Shown: piece by piece, positions 1 to 9,699 of the stretch
Layout: each line of letters starts with the position of its first letter
Numbering within the stretch: the first letter of the stretch is position 1
Source of the DNA: Rhynchopus euleeides
Taxonomy: Eukaryota; Euglenozoa; Diplonemea; Diplonemida; Diplonemidae
Length of the DNA stretch: 64,000 bases
Assembly: GCA_963210315.1 (NCBI GenBank)
Contig: OY723249.1
Location: 310,001-374,000, forward strand
Direction of reading: 5' to 3'
Notes under the pieces: generated by a model
What the model saw: the letters and a program-made list of their open reading frames with translations, nothing else
Told to the model about the DNA's origin: nothing
Database searches by the model: none
Position numbers and translations under genes: made by a program

Positions 1-695
1 TCCTGGCACAGTGTGACATTCTCATAGCTCGCGAGGGTGGTGCCCGAAGGACAGGACCGGCGCTGCACAGTGATGGCACTGCACTCTCTCGTGGGCGGCA
101 CCGGGGTCGGGGGTGTCGGAGGTTCGTCGCCAGGAAGACACAGGACCCTCCCAGGTGTGCCATACGGGTAGTCCTGCACGCCGCAGTGCTGGGCGTATCC
201 CTCCCCAACAAACGACACATTCGGCTCTGCGAGCCCAAGGATCTCCCACGTCCCAATGCGACTGCACAGCTCCTCCTGGCACAGTGTGACGTTCTCATAG
301 CTCGCGAGGATGGTGCCTGAAGGACATGAGCCAGTCTCCACAGTGATGGCACCGCAGTTCTCAGAGGGCGGTGTTGGAGGAGGTTCGTCGCCAGGAACAC
401 ACAGCACCTCGCCAGGTGTGCCGTAGTAAGTCTGCACGCCACAGTGCTGGGCGTATCCGTACCCAACAAACGTCACATTCGGCTCGTCGAACCCAACCAG
501 CTGCCACGCGTCAAGACGCCTGCACAGCTCCTCCTGGCACAGTGTGACGTTCTCAAAGCTCGCGAGGATGGTGCCTGCAGGACACCCGTGCCGATGCACG
601 GTAATTGAGGCGCACTCATGCCCCTCAGCCTTCGGTTCACCCCCCTCCTGTGCTGCCACGCTGGTCACTGCCAGCATCCATATGAAGAGACGCAT
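1..695 (-). CDS. Secreted Cys-rich repeat protein, copy 0 (5' part; runs off the left edge)
   Basis: The reading frame is open from an ATG at 695 to the window edge. It starts with a signal peptide (MRLFIWMLAVTSVAAQ) and continues into Cys-rich repeats of about 88 residues with the same signatures as the three genes to the right (ENVTLCQEELC, GTPGEVLC and a Pro-rich linker). Two full repeats and part of a third are visible. The second repeat matches the IGTWEILG type that is also second in the complete copies. Some residues differ from those copies (for example NCGAITV and TLASYENV), so this is an older paralogue or an array-edge copy. Its upstream sequence diverges from the other copies at about base 810. 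It is probably a glycosylated cell-surface protein; no named family is recognised. Confidence 0.85.
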   Translation of the reverse strand, partial: MRLFIWMLAVTSVAAQEGGEPKAEGHECASITVHRHGCPAGTILASFENVTLCQEELCRRLDAWQLVGFDEPNVTFVGYGYAQHCGVQTYYGTPGEVLCVPGDEPPPTPPSENCGAITVETGSCPSGTILASYENVTLCQEELCSRIGTWEILGLAEPNVSFVGEGYAQHCGVQDYPYGTPGRVLCLPGDEPPTPPTPVPPTRECSAITVQRRSCPSGTTLASYENVTLCQ

Positions 696-1369
696 CCTGT
701 GCCCCTCCCCCTACCGTGTGTCACTTTCCCGCGTGTCTGTGATGTGTCTCGGTTGTCCTGTGGGGTTGTGTCGGATGCAAGCGCGTGTCAGCAGGTGTGC
801 AGCAGGGTCTCATCCTGTGATCGTATTATTACACTTTATCCGTTGAGCAGAACACACCGAGCAGCTGCCACCCGATGCCGGCCGCTGGACTGTGTCACCC
901 ACACAGGTGCGGCTGCCGCAGCCCGTCATCAGCGAGTTGCCGCTGATAATGGTGCACAAGAGACAAGACACAAGAGGTAATGTGCGCCTGACACAGCGAG
1001 CTGGCTGGGGAGCCCAGTTGGGTGGGGGTGAGGGCGGCCAGTCGACGGCCACCTTTGGTTCAGGCATTCGCACTGTTTCTCCCCCTGTCTCGGGGCAGAT
1101 TACCGCTTCACCCTGCAGTACAGATCATGCAGCACACACGACACCGCAGGTTTCTCGCGTTCGACCCATGCCTGCTGGTTCTTCTCTCCCCGTTGGGGTT
1201 TACAGTCGCAGTTTTGTGGGATGTAAAAAGGGATGCAAACCCGAGAGAGAGAGGGAGGCGACACAACAGGCTGACAGGATCCCAGCCAGTGAGATGTGCA
1301 TCGCCAAGGACATGGGTGCGAACTATTGAAATGTTTGATTGAGAGAAAAGGCAAAAAAGGACAAGCATC
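696..1369. other. Upstream region of copy 0, no secure gene
   Basis: The first 110 bases match the 5' flank of the other copies (29979-30094), then the sequences part. Short open frames exist on both strands. One on the minus strand (1108-1395) begins with a hydrophobic stretch, but nothing supports it as a gene. A promoter for copy 0 should lie here; no clear core element was seen. Confidence 0.5.
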
Positions 1370-1540
1370 AGGAACACAAACATGAGTCTGTTCATTCATG
1401 GAGAACACCACAGGCAAGGGAAATGATTTTACTTGATTGCACGAGACACACAAATCTTCTTTCCTGCGGAAGTGTTGTGTGCAGGCGCAGCAGCTGTGTG
1501 TTGGCGGCAAGCACCTCGCACTTCCCCTATAGTTGCATCT
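1370..1540 (-). CDS. Conserved Cys-rich exon (zinc-ribbon-like), unknown protein
   Basis: About 165 bases are similar to 35830-36003 and its second copy at 53796-53969, while the flanks diverge. In the minus-strand frame reading SCCACTQHF..LCVSCNQ, three differences are synonymous (GAG/GAA, CTG/TTG, AGT/AGC) and others are mild (I/V, N/D, R/H). The other frames would give radical changes. That pattern supports a translated exon with two CxxC pairs (CCAC and CVSC) that could bind a metal. Exon limits and the rest of the gene are unknown. It lies about 0.7 kb upstream of copy 0, on the same strand. Confidence 0.45.
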
Positions 1541-1589
1541 CCGCTATTTTTAAAACCCTGTCTGGTGCCCCTGAAAGGGCCGATTTACC

Positions 1590-1650
1590 ATGGTTTGACA
1601 GAATTCTTAAGAGAAAAAGCTCTTTTTTCGTAAGAATTCGGGAATTCTTA
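1590..1650. repeat. AT-rich AAGAATTC palindromic tract, left flank of the pogo element
   Basis: Several overlapping GAATTC/AAGAATTC palindromes lie here. The same motif fills 6079-6168 on the other side of the transposon, so the element inserted into one continuous tract. Bases 1649-1650 are the left TA of the target duplication. Confidence 0.7.
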
Positions 1651-1679
1651 CAGGGGGGGGTCAAATAAACGTACTTAGT
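1651..1679 (+). repeat. Left terminal inverted repeat of the pogo-like element
   Basis: 29 bases, CAG plus a G tract and TCAAATAAACG, identical to the reverse complement of 6050-6078. Confidence 0.95.
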
Positions 1680-2389
1680 TGAATAGTAGTACTTAGCCGA
1701 ATAGTAGTACTTATTTTTTTGGGGCTCTGGGGCACGTTGGGCCGTTGAATAGTAGTACTTACTTTTCACCCTTTTTTTTTGGGAAAATTTTCCGTTTTTT
1801 TTGAGATTTTCTTTTTGGAGACACACAAATCTGCAAACTTTGGGGCAAGGAATGGGGACAACGGGGTCTATTGGTGCCACTTAGGGGAACCAGGGTGCAC
1901 GGGGTCCGTAGAGGGGGGAAGTGACCTACGCTCAAAGATATGTCGTGACGAAGGGAATCGGGGCATCCCCCCTCAGACACATACGGACGGGAAACCAGCG
2001 AACCCGCAAACTCCTGCGGTCCAGAGGCATCAGAACCACTGCTGAAGACCGCAAACCCGGAAACCCGCAAACTCCTGGGGTCCAGAGGCGTCAAAATCAC
2101 TGCTGAAGAGCGGCGCGCATTAAACGACTCCTCATCTACGGCGTCCGCAGTCCCTACCACCAACGAGAAGATGTGGACGGATGGCCCCAGACACACCTCA
2201 CCATAGATGTAGCCTTCGAGGACCAGCTGAGCCCACCCCCCACCCCCCGCAGCCCCCTTCCCTGACGTTGTTTGACATTCTCTCCTGTTGTGCAGCACTG
2301 ATCAACACACGCCCGCAAACCCGCAATCCAACTGCCCAGATTTCACCATCCACCAACAGAGCCAATAGCTTCGGCTGGTGTCCGACATA
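1680..2389 (+). other. 5' untranslated part of the pogo-like element
   Basis: No coding frame is convincing. It contains the subterminal GAATAGTAGTACTTA motifs and two direct copies of a 61-bp period repeat at 2001-2109 (core AACCCGCAAACTCCTG). The promoter and leader of the transposase gene should lie here. Confidence 0.6.
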
Positions 2390-5300
2390 ATGATGACGTC
2401 CGATGCTTTCATGTGCCTCCTGCTGATGGAATGCCTCCTGTTCAAGATATTCGAGGATGGGCCACCGCCATGCGCTCCCCGGCCTTCCTTCAACCAACTG
2501 GCCCGGGCCAGGGCACGCTGCAATGGCCCGATTTTTTCATGGCCGAAGACACAAGCCAAACCTTCAACCAACCGGTCCGCGCCGAAGACACAAGCCGAAC
2601 CTTCAACCGACTGCTCCACGCCGAAGACGCAAGCCGAACCTTCAACCGACTGCTCCGCGCCGAAGACACAAGCCGAACCTTCAACCGACTGCTCCGCGCC
2701 GAAGACACAAGCTAAACCTTCAACCGACTGCTCCGCGCCGAAGACACAAGCCGAACCTTCAATCGACTGCTCCACGCTGAAGACACAAGCCAAACCTTCA
2801 ACCGACTGCTCCGCGCCGAAGACACAAGCCAAACCCATTCCAGTCCTTCGGGGTGGGTGTGAGGCACAGCCGACGGAAGCGCACGGAGGCGGCCCCAAAA
2901 GGGCCGAGTTTTTAAAAGGGCATTCCTCAAAGAATGTCAAGGTGGGGTACTGGCTGACGACGAGCGACGTGGGGAACCTGCTGGTTCACTACCTGCAGCC
3001 CGCTGGTGTAGAAGCAGTGTCCCGTGTCGCCAACCCCCGGTATGATCCGGTGAAAAACCCGGACGGTACTCGTTTTTTTGAGTACTGCCAGTTCGAGAGC
3101 ATCACAAAAGGGATGAAGCGCTATCCAGCTAGTCCCCAGGGTGTGGCGTTCTGGGAGACAAAATCGGAGTGGCAGGGTTGTGTGGTGAACACACACAACA
3201 ACACAGGCCTCCACTGGGTCTTTTGTGCTTTCCGGGAGGATGAGTGTATCGTGATTGACGACCACGCGATCATTCACGGTTCTCCACTCGCCAAGAGCCT
3301 CGAGCAGAAGTTCAGCACTGTCCGTGTGGTGTTGAGTGGGATGCAGAAGGACGCGTGGTCGTGTGGGATTCAGGCCGTCCGGCATGCAACACACTTTTTC
3401 CCCACACGGATTCATCAGCTGTCTTCAGCTGCTGATATCGAGCGGGAGGTCCAAGAACGCCAGGCACCCTCCAAAGACGATCTCAAATCTGTGCTCCGTG
3501 ATCTTCGGGAGCTGTTGGCTGCGGAGACCGCGTGCGCGATTGTGGTTTCTGCGAGCAACGACGACGCTGGACCGAACGACGACACTACCTCAGAGAACGA
3601 TGACGCTGACTCAGAGGGCGGCGCTGGATCGAATGGCAGCTCTGAGAGCACCTGCGACGACGACGACGACGACGACATCGAAAAAGTCTCTGTTCTCGAA
3701 GAACTCGAAAAGAACGGCTCTGATGACGGGAGTGGGGACAGTGGGGAGGGAAGGGAGGAAGGGAACACGGGTGGGGAAGGGAACACGGGTGGGGATACCG
3801 AGAGTGCAACGAAGGGGGAGACCCCTTCCCCGGATATTGTGCTCTCGGTTGAAAACCTAAAGGAGTTTTTGGGGGGGGAAATTAAGCACTGCAGGGCCCC
3901 TTCAAAGGTTGGGGATACAACCCGCCGGGCCTGCTACACGTCCCACTACAAGCAGGCTGTAGCCTCCTTGTTGTGGGCTGGGCTCCCGGTGATGGAGACC
4001 ATGCGTGCTTACCTTTTTGCTCCTCCTACTCCTCCTGGTAACCCTCCTATCCAAGTGAACCGGGACCAGTGTTCGACAACGGCAACTCGTTGGAAGAGAG
4101 ACTTTCCCAAGGATAAGGCGATGAAGAGCCTCCCAGCAAATGATGGAAAAACACATGCCAAAAGAAAGGCGGGGGGGGGGAGGTCGTGTTTCTTTCCTGA
4201 GGTGGAGGCCCACGTGCTTAAAGAAGTGGGAGAACGGCGGAAGAACGACTTGCCAACGACGCGCCGCAAAATCAAGGAGCTTGCCATGTCCTTTGTTCCC
4301 TTCCCGAAAGGCTTCCAGGCTTCGGTGGAGTGGATTGACGGTTGGGCCAGGAGAAACAAGTTTCAATTTCGTACTTCGCGCATTGCCAAGCTTTCTCTTG
4401 AAAAAGCCCGGGTCCAGTTGCACAGCTTCTGGTCCACCATCAGACGCCTCTCCATCGGGTCCGAGCTGCTGCACAACCCCTTTGGTACTTTTGACCTGGT
4501 TGTGAATGTGGATGAGTCTGCCTTGTACAAGAGCTCTACCCGCAGGGACAAACTGTTGTGCTACACCACTGACACCAACATCATGGTCGATACCGATGCT
4601 GGCAAAAATAGATTTGCCACGTTGATTGGTGCTGTCACGTTCAGTGTGAAAGACAGGACCATTCTTGCGACAAAGCAGTCGATCGTTTTTAAAGGTGCGG
4701 GCGAGAGGATAAAGAAGGAGGAGCATCAGATTCACAAAGACTCGGGGGTTAACTGTACTTTCCAGAAAACCGGCTGGGTCAAAGAAGCCGAGTGGCGGTG
4801 GTGGATTGACAGCGTCTTGGCCCCCATTTGCAAAAACAAAAACGTGCTTGTCATTTATGACTCGGCGACAACACACATTGCACCAAAAAATGTTGCGTAC
4901 TTGCACAGGAAGACGGGGGCGAAGTCAGCGGTCATTCCAGGTGGGTTGACAGGAACAGTGCAGTACCTTGATGTGCATGCATTTGCACCATTCAAGGCTG
5001 CCTTCCACACTCACCTGGAAGGGCTCAAGGACAAAGCCCGTCTCGAGATGAAGAAATCAACAGCCGAAGGTTTTCGCCAGGATTGTCGCTTCACAGAGAG
5101 GTGGTACCGCGAGGCCATGTGCACCTCTGTTGGAGCTGTTTGGGGAAAGTCGGTGGAAAGTGTGAGGGGGGAGGTGGTAGCCGAGCGCTTGCGGGATATG
5201 GGGTACGTGCTGAAGGTGTCGGGTGAGGAGGACGGGTTCGTGAAGAGCTCCCTTTGTCCGGACCTCACCTTCGCACCAAGCACAGAAACATCCCCTGAGG

Positions 5301-5614
5301 CTGGTGGTGCGGACCTTGAACCTGGGTTGGACGGGAAGGCAAAAGAGAGCACAGAGAAGCAGTCCACCCAAAAGAAAGTTGTGTCTCAGCCAACCCAACA
5401 GTCAAGCATCTTGGCATGGGCGAAGCCGGTTCGTGTGAACTCTCTCACACAGACACAGCCTTCCCAGTCCTCCCAGTCCTCCCAAAAGAAGCGCGCAGCG
5501 TCCCCGACCACCCAGACTCCCAACAAACACCGCAGGCTCTGCAAAGGGTGTAGGAAGCCTGGGCACAACATGCAGACTTGCCCCAACAAGCCCAAGAACT
5601 TGAAGAAGAAGTAA
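2390..5614 (+). CDS. Pogo-like transposase with N-terminal repeats, Ulp1-type cysteine protease and C-terminal zinc knuckle
   Basis: The first ATG in frame is at 2390 (1,074 aa). In order: a 13-residue repeat (KTQAEPSTDCSAP type, residues 53-149); a Ulp1/C48-like protease domain at about 183-335 with His275 (LHW), Asp290 (VIDD) and Cys325 (DAWSCG) in the expected order; an acidic linker with an Asp run; an HTH-like, CENP-B-type region around 600-670 (inferred); and a DDE_1/pogo catalytic core with Asp708 (NVDES), Asp824 (IYDSATTH) and Asp861 (QYLDVHAFAPFK). Spacing between the last two Asp fits pogo. Near the end is a CCHC zinc knuckle, C-x2-C-x4-H-x4-C. The transposase should cut and paste its own element at TA. 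The protease may act on SUMO or on a polyprotein, which is inference. No frameshift is seen. Confidence 0.9.
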   Translation: MMTSDAFMCLLLMECLLFKIFEDGPPPCAPRPSFNQLARARARCNGPIFSWPKTQAKPSTNRSAPKTQAEPSTDCSTPKTQAEPSTDCSAPKTQAEPSTDCSAPKTQAKPSTDCSAPKTQAEPSIDCSTLKTQAKPSTDCSAPKTQAKPIPVLRGGCEAQPTEAHGGGPKRAEFLKGHSSKNVKVGYWLTTSDVGNLLVHYLQPAGVEAVSRVANPRYDPVKNPDGTRFFEYCQFESITKGMKRYPASPQGVAFWETKSEWQGCVVNTHNNTGLHWVFCAFREDECIVIDDHAIIHGSPLAKSLEQKFSTVRVVLSGMQKDAWSCGIQAVRHATHFFPTRIHQLSSAADIEREVQERQAPSKDDLKSVLRDLRELLAAETACAIVVSASNDDAGPNDDTTSENDDADSEGGAGSNGSSESTCDDDDDDDIEKVSVLEELEKNGSDDGSGDSGEGREEGNTGGEGNTGGDTESATKGETPSPDIVLSVENLKEFLGGEIKHCRAPSKVGDTTRRACYTSHYKQAVASLLWAGLPVMETMRAYLFAPPTPPGNPPIQVNRDQCSTTATRWKRDFPKDKAMKSLPANDGKTHAKRKAGGGRSCFFPEVEAHVLKEVGERRKNDLPTTRRKIKELAMSFVPFPKGFQASVEWIDGWARRNKFQFRTSRIAKLSLEKARVQLHSFWSTIRRLSIGSELLHNPFGTFDLVVNVDESALYKSSTRRDKLLCYTTDTNIMVDTDAGKNRFATLIGAVTFSVKDRTILATKQSIVFKGAGERIKKEEHQIHKDSGVNCTFQKTGWVKEAEWRWWIDSVLAPICKNKNVLVIYDSATTHIAPKNVAYLHRKTGAKSAVIPGGLTGTVQYLDVHAFAPFKAAFHTHLEGLKDKARLEMKKSTAEGFRQDCRFTERWYREAMCTSVGAVWGKSVESVRGEVVAERLRDMGYVLKVSGEEDGFVKSSLCPDLTFAPSTETSPEAGGADLEPGLDGKAKESTEKQSTQKKVVSQPTQQSSILAWAKPVRVNSLTQTQPSQSSQSSQKKRAASPTTQTPNKHRRLCKGCRKPGHNMQTCPNKPKNLKKK
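2546..2836 (+). repeat. 39-bp coding tandem repeat, seven copies plus a partial one
   Basis: Seven consecutive 39-bp units encode KTQA(E/K)PSTDCSAP-type repeats. Because 39 is divisible by three and the unit lacks stops, other frames also stay open here, producing spurious overlapping ORFs. Confidence 0.95.
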
Positions 5615-6049
5615 GTTGGGGCGTGCTGGTTGTGGCTTGTCTTTTTCACATCTTTTTTTTAAGCATCAACGCACCAACCAACCACCGACAGTGAAGCTGA
5701 CAGCTCTGATGAACTGTGTATGCTTTCACTAACTCAACAAGAATGTCAACCAGGGGGGGCACCAGAGGGGGGGGGGGCAATACAAATCAAAACGGTACGA
5801 AACCAAATGAGGGGCGAGTGGTAGGACGAGAACAGAGCGGATACTCGACCGGAAGGCAGAAGAAGTGAGAGACGGACGACAGCAGTGACCAGCGCGCCCC
5901 TGGTGGACCAAACAGCCCCGCAGAGCCCCTGCAAACAGCGTTTTTAGGAAAAGTTGAATAGACGTACTAAGTACGTCTATTCGCTCGCAAACTATTTATT
6001 AATTTTCTGGCGAGGTCGATTTAGGCCCGCGCGTTCGCCGAATAGTAGT
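5615..6049 (+). other. 3' untranslated part of the pogo-like element
   Basis: Non-coding tail of the transposon, with G tracts near 5754-5776 and subterminal GACGTACTAAGTACGTC palindromic motifs at about 5961-5978 that resemble those inside the left end. No separate gene is seen. Confidence 0.6.
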
Positions 6050-6078
6050 ACTAAGTACGTTTATTTGACCCCCCCCTG
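6050..6078 (-). repeat. Right terminal inverted repeat of the pogo-like element
   Basis: Exact reverse complement of 1651-1679, followed by TA at 6079-6080. Confidence 0.95.
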
Positions 6079-6168
6079 TAAGAATTCTTGGTAAGAATTT
6101 CCAAGAATTCAAGAATTTTTAAGAATTGAAAAAGTAAGAATTCTTAAGAATATTCTTACGAATTCTTA
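6079..6168. repeat. AT-rich AAGAATTC palindromic tract between two transposon ends
   Basis: Dense AAGAATTCTT and related palindromes, a continuation of 1590-1650. The final TA (6167-6168) is the left flank of the next TIR element. Confidence 0.7.
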
Positions 6169-6936
6169 CTGGGGGGGGGCAAATACAAGCATACATGCTA
6201 ATACAAGCATACATGCGAATACAAGCATATTTTGATAATCCGGATTTATATAAAATTTTCAGGCTAATAGAAGCATATAGGGGGTCTTCGCTCCATCCGC
6301 CAAGAAAAACCAAAAAAAACCGGAAAAACCCGTGAAAAAGTCGGGAAAAAAGAGTGTGGGGAGTTGGGTCCAGTTTAGCAAAGTGAGCTTATTTTTCGAA
6401 AATTGAAAAATTGGGGACACCAAAAGTCCCCAGAAAAATCTTCGACTTGGCCCGCAGAGTGATTTTTTTTTGGTGAAAAACGATTTCAACAGTTGTCCAA
6501 CAGTTGCTGTACAAGACGGCACACCGTTCTCTGCGCATGGGCTGCTGCACGTGAATCATTTGGATGTCCGAGGGGCTATCGGAACGAGGAGGGCCACGAG
6601 CCTGAACTACCCGCCAGCAGTGATCCCGTGCCAGGGCTGGCAGGGGGCCGCGGCCCCACCTCCCTTTTTCTGTAATTGTTTGGGAGGGTGGGCCGCCAGG
6701 GGTGGCATGGCCCTACCCTCGGCCCTACCTCCCGGGTCAGATTTTGGGGCTTTTGGGTTCGGCCTTGTGGCCGAGTTTTCATGCGCCGCAGCGTATGAAA
6801 ACCCAACGGCATGCTGGGGGCTTGATGGTGTTCATCGAAGCGCACCTCATCATGCCCCAAGCGAAGGACCATCCCCGCCTGGAATGTGCAACAGCACCAA
6901 CCGGTGTGGGGACTAGCCTTCGAAGACTTTCAGGAT

Positions 6937-6970
6937 GTTCACTACCGTGGCCTCCGGCGGCTGGGGGGCT
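6937..6970 (+). repeat. Dispersed GC-hairpin module, partial copy
   Basis: GTTCACTACCGTGGCCTCCG followed by GCGGCTGGGGGG; the 3' half of the module (the hairpin) is missing here. Six fuller copies occur elsewhere in the window. Confidence 0.75.
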
Positions 6971-7633
6971 GGATTCCTGATTTTTGATCCAGCAGGACGA
7001 CCAAAGGCAGCAACATCCGGTGCCTCTCGAATTGGGTGAAAATGTTCTGTGGCCGTGCATTCGATCCTGTTTGCATCATACCACGGGAAGTCGGGGCGGG
7101 GTTGGGCTGCACTTTTTTTCTCGCGAGCTCGGCCACCCTGTGCCCGACCTCTTTTTTGGTTTGCCCGACCCCCAGCGAGATCACTGGCAGCCAGACCTTG
7201 TTCAACATAAACAGCAGACAAGAGAGCAGCATGGAGTGTGGGGCAGCTGCCGTGCTCCCACAAAAACATCGCACCTCTCGCGCTGCCTACACGAAAGGGA
7301 CGGGTAACCTGCAGGTCACCCACAGCAGCCTACTGCCTACGTTCTATACAAGATCGGCGCCGACCACACGAAAGGCTGTTCGATCTGCGGCGCAAGAAGA
7401 AGCTCCGGTGGGAACAGAACTGAGCGGCAACAGGATGCAATGCAGGCCCACATCCGTTGCCCTGCGGCAAGAGCAGTCACATCGATTTCGTTTACAGGGC
7501 CTGCCCACTGGTGTGTGACGGGGTGACCTGCAGATGGTGAGCTGGCCCACGGCAGAACACCTGGGACGGGGGATGGCTGCGACTGGGCAATACCTAACTC
7601 GTCATGATGCAGGACTGCGGACAATTGGTCCAA
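6942..7633 (-). CDS. Possible exons of an unidentified gene inside the 6267-9051 element
   Basis: Two open minus-strand stretches (7337-7633 and 6942-7274) have mixed, protein-like composition, but start, splice sites and family are not evident. They could be the remains of this element's own gene. Nothing in them matches a catalytic motif I recognise. Confidence 0.2.
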
Positions 7634-7931
7634 GAGAGCAAGTATGGCTCCCGCTCAGCTCTCACTGAAGCTGAACCAGATGCAAGTGGTGGGAGGAGGA
7701 GGGGGTCCCAGGGGAGGACACACCGGGCGGCAACCCACGAGGACTGGCCCGTCCCAGTCGACAGAAGAACAAAGCAGGAACACGGAGTCACCTGAAACGA
7801 CACGCTGAAGTGTGGGAGGAGGAGGCGAGCACAAAAGGGCGTCGGCTACCGCACGCCCTTTGGCCGCAGCCGACGACGACCGAACCGGCCACCGGCCGGG
7901 AGGTGCGTGTGGCGTGGGGGGCGAAGCCCCC

Positions 7932-8320
7932 CGTTCCCATAGGAAAAAATTTGGGGTTTTTTGGCCTATTTTTGGCCATTTTCCGCTGCATTTGTTTGAT
8001 TTTGGGTCGGGAAAGGTATGGCCAGGAAGTGGGAAAAATTGAGGAAAAAGTCGGAAATTTTCAGGTTTGCCCATATAAACCATGGGTCACAGATTCCGAT
8101 TTTTGGGTCAGACTCCAAGTTTGACACAAGGGAAAATAGGCAAAAATTTTCACCTATTTTTGGTCACCTAAGGGGGGGGGCTTCGCTCCGGGTCACTGAC
8201 CCAAGCTGACCCAGATTGACCCGGAGCGAAGCCCCCCATTTTCCTAAGGTGAAAAACCCCAGGGTGACCCAAATTGACCCAAGTTGACCCAAATTGACCC
8301 GGAGCGAAGACCCCCATGTT
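7932..8320. repeat. 389-bp tandem duplication, first copy (unoccupied)
   Basis: The block starting GTTCCCATAGGAAAAAATTT and ending in GGTCA-rich repeats is repeated directly at 8321-9036. This copy contains the uninterrupted sequence TTTTCACCTATTTTTGGTCA, the empty site for the MITE in the second copy. Confidence 0.9.
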
Positions 8321-9036
8321 CGTTCCCATAGGAAAAAATTTGGGGTTTTTTGGCCTATTTTTGGCCATTTTCCGCTGCATTTGTTTGATTTTGGGTCGGG
8401 AAAGGTATGGCCAGGAAGTGGGAAAAATTGAGGAAAAAGTCGGAAATTTTCAGGTTTGCCCATATAAACCATGGGTCACAGATTCCGATTTTTGGGTCAG
8501 ACTCCAAGTTTGACACAAGGGAAAATAGGCAAAAATTTTCACCTACCGTATACGTAAATATTATGGAACGTAAATATTATGGAACGGGCCCATTTTTGGC
8601 CGGTCCGTTCCATAATATTTACGTTCCATAATATTTACAGGGCCAGTTGGGGACTCGGTGGTGAGGACGGCTTGCGTCAGGAATCGCGCGAAAAGTGCAC
8701 GAGTAGGTCCCGTCAGGGACTCTGTATGCCGTCCGATCACCTGGTCCAAGTCCCCGAGTCGCAGAAAGCCCTGTAAATATTATGGAACGAAAAAAATCTG
8801 GAACGCCAACCCACCAGCGTTCCAAAATATTTACGTTCCATAATATTTACGTTCCATAATATTTACGTTCCAAAATATTTACGTATACGGTATTTTTGGT
8901 CACCTAAGGGGGGGCTTCGCTCCGGGTCACTGACCCAAGCTGACCCAGATTGACCCGGAGCGAAGCCCCCCATTTTCCTAAGGTGAAAAACCCCAGGGTG
9001 ACCCAAATTGACCCAAGTTGACCCGGAGCGAAGACC
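8321..9036. repeat. 389-bp tandem duplication, second copy, interrupted by a MITE
   Basis: Nearly the same sequence as 7932-8320, with 345 bp plus a duplicated TA inserted after 8545. GACCC/GGGTC repeats and a pair of inverted GGGGGGCTTCGCTCCGGGTC motifs lie in its distal part. Confidence 0.9.
8546..8890. mobile_element. MITE with CCGTATACG ends and proven TA target duplication
   Basis: The inverted ends are CCGTATACGTAAATATTATG-like and are flanked by TA on both sides. Comparison with the neighbouring duplicate (7932-8320) shows exactly one insertion plus one duplicated TA. The interior has further inverted GTTCCATAATATTTACG copies around a unique core with no ORF of its own. Two related copies lie at 12873-13532. 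Confidence 0.95.
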
Positions 9037-9053
9037 CCCATATGCTTCTATTA

Positions 9054-9132
9054 GGAGGATCCTTGAAATCGGTAGTGGACAGTAGCGGACAGGGCGGACA
9101 TTTCCTTGTGGAAAAAGTGCCCGAAAAAAAAA
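9054..9132 (+). repeat. Direct repeat shared with 16681-16760
   Basis: Begins GGAGGATCCTTGAAATCGGT and runs about 79 bases, also present just upstream of the retrotransposon. The two copies bracket 7.5 kb and may mark a duplication or the end of a repeated element. Confidence 0.8.
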
Positions 9133-9699
9133 ATTCGAAAAGGTCCCCCTTACAGAATTCGCCTTTTTTCAAAAAATCGGAAAATTTCGGACCGCAATTT
9201 GTACCCAAGAAAGTGCCGAATTTTCGGACTTGGTCCGATTTGAACGATTTCCGTGCCTCTTGCAACCCCCATGAGGGGGGGCTGCTGTTTCGGGTTCTTC
9301 CGGTGGTACATGCTGGGGTGTCAGGACAGGGAATCCTGCTCGCTGTACCCGGTGATCCCTGACGCAGCCAGGAAGTGGAGAGCCTTGGAACCCTGGTTGA
9401 GGCCTGTAACACCCGGCCTTCCTGCCACTTCTGGCATTGTGGAGTGGAGGTGGATATGGAGAAGGTTCTCTCTCCGTCCGGTCGAGCACAACCGTCCTCT
9501 CCAGCCAGGGGCCATCTACTTTCCAAACAAGGGCCAGGAACATGCTCAAACAAACTAATTGATCAGAAAATCTGGCTAGCCGTGGAATCATTGAGCAAAA
9601 TTTGGGGAGTGATTGGTGCCCCATTGCTGCATATGACATGTCCATTTTTGACGATTTTTGGGCAGAATTTGGTGCGTGGGACCTTTCGATTTTCATGAA
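9133..9699. other. Low-information spacer, no gene recognised
   Basis: Contains the recurring motif ATTCGAAAAGGTCCCCC near 9133-9150 and unassigned open frames on both strands. Nothing coding could be supported. Confidence 0.4.

Larger units (their letters stand above)
1651..6078 (+). mobile_element. Complete pogo-like (Tc1/mariner superfamily) DNA transposon with Ulp1 protease fusion
   Basis: The ends are perfect 29-bp inverted repeats beginning CAGGGGGGGGTCAAATAAAC, flanked by TA (1649-1650 and 6079-6080), the target duplication of this superfamily. Subterminal copies of GAATAGTAGTACTTA follow the left repeat twice and recur at 1745; related motifs precede the right repeat. The 4,428-bp element carries one long intact ORF (2390-5614) with a DDD transposase core. 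Identical ends, an intact TA duplication and an uninterrupted ORF suggest recent mobility. Confidence 0.93.
6267..9051. mobile_element. TIR element with ATAGAAGCATAT ends
   Basis: ATAGAAGCATATAGGGGGTC at 6267 is mirrored at 9051 (GGAGCGAAGACCCCC then ATATGCTTCTAT), giving about 27 bp of imperfect inverted repeat flanked by TA (6265-6266, 9052-9053). The interior has no recognisable transposase. Minus-strand frames between about 6940 and 7630 are protein-like but unassigned. Confidence 0.6.

Noticed and set aside
2413..2780. Additional proline/arginine-rich proteins in other frames over the 39-bp repeat
   Set aside because: The repeat unit is a multiple of three without stops, so shadow frames remain open automatically.
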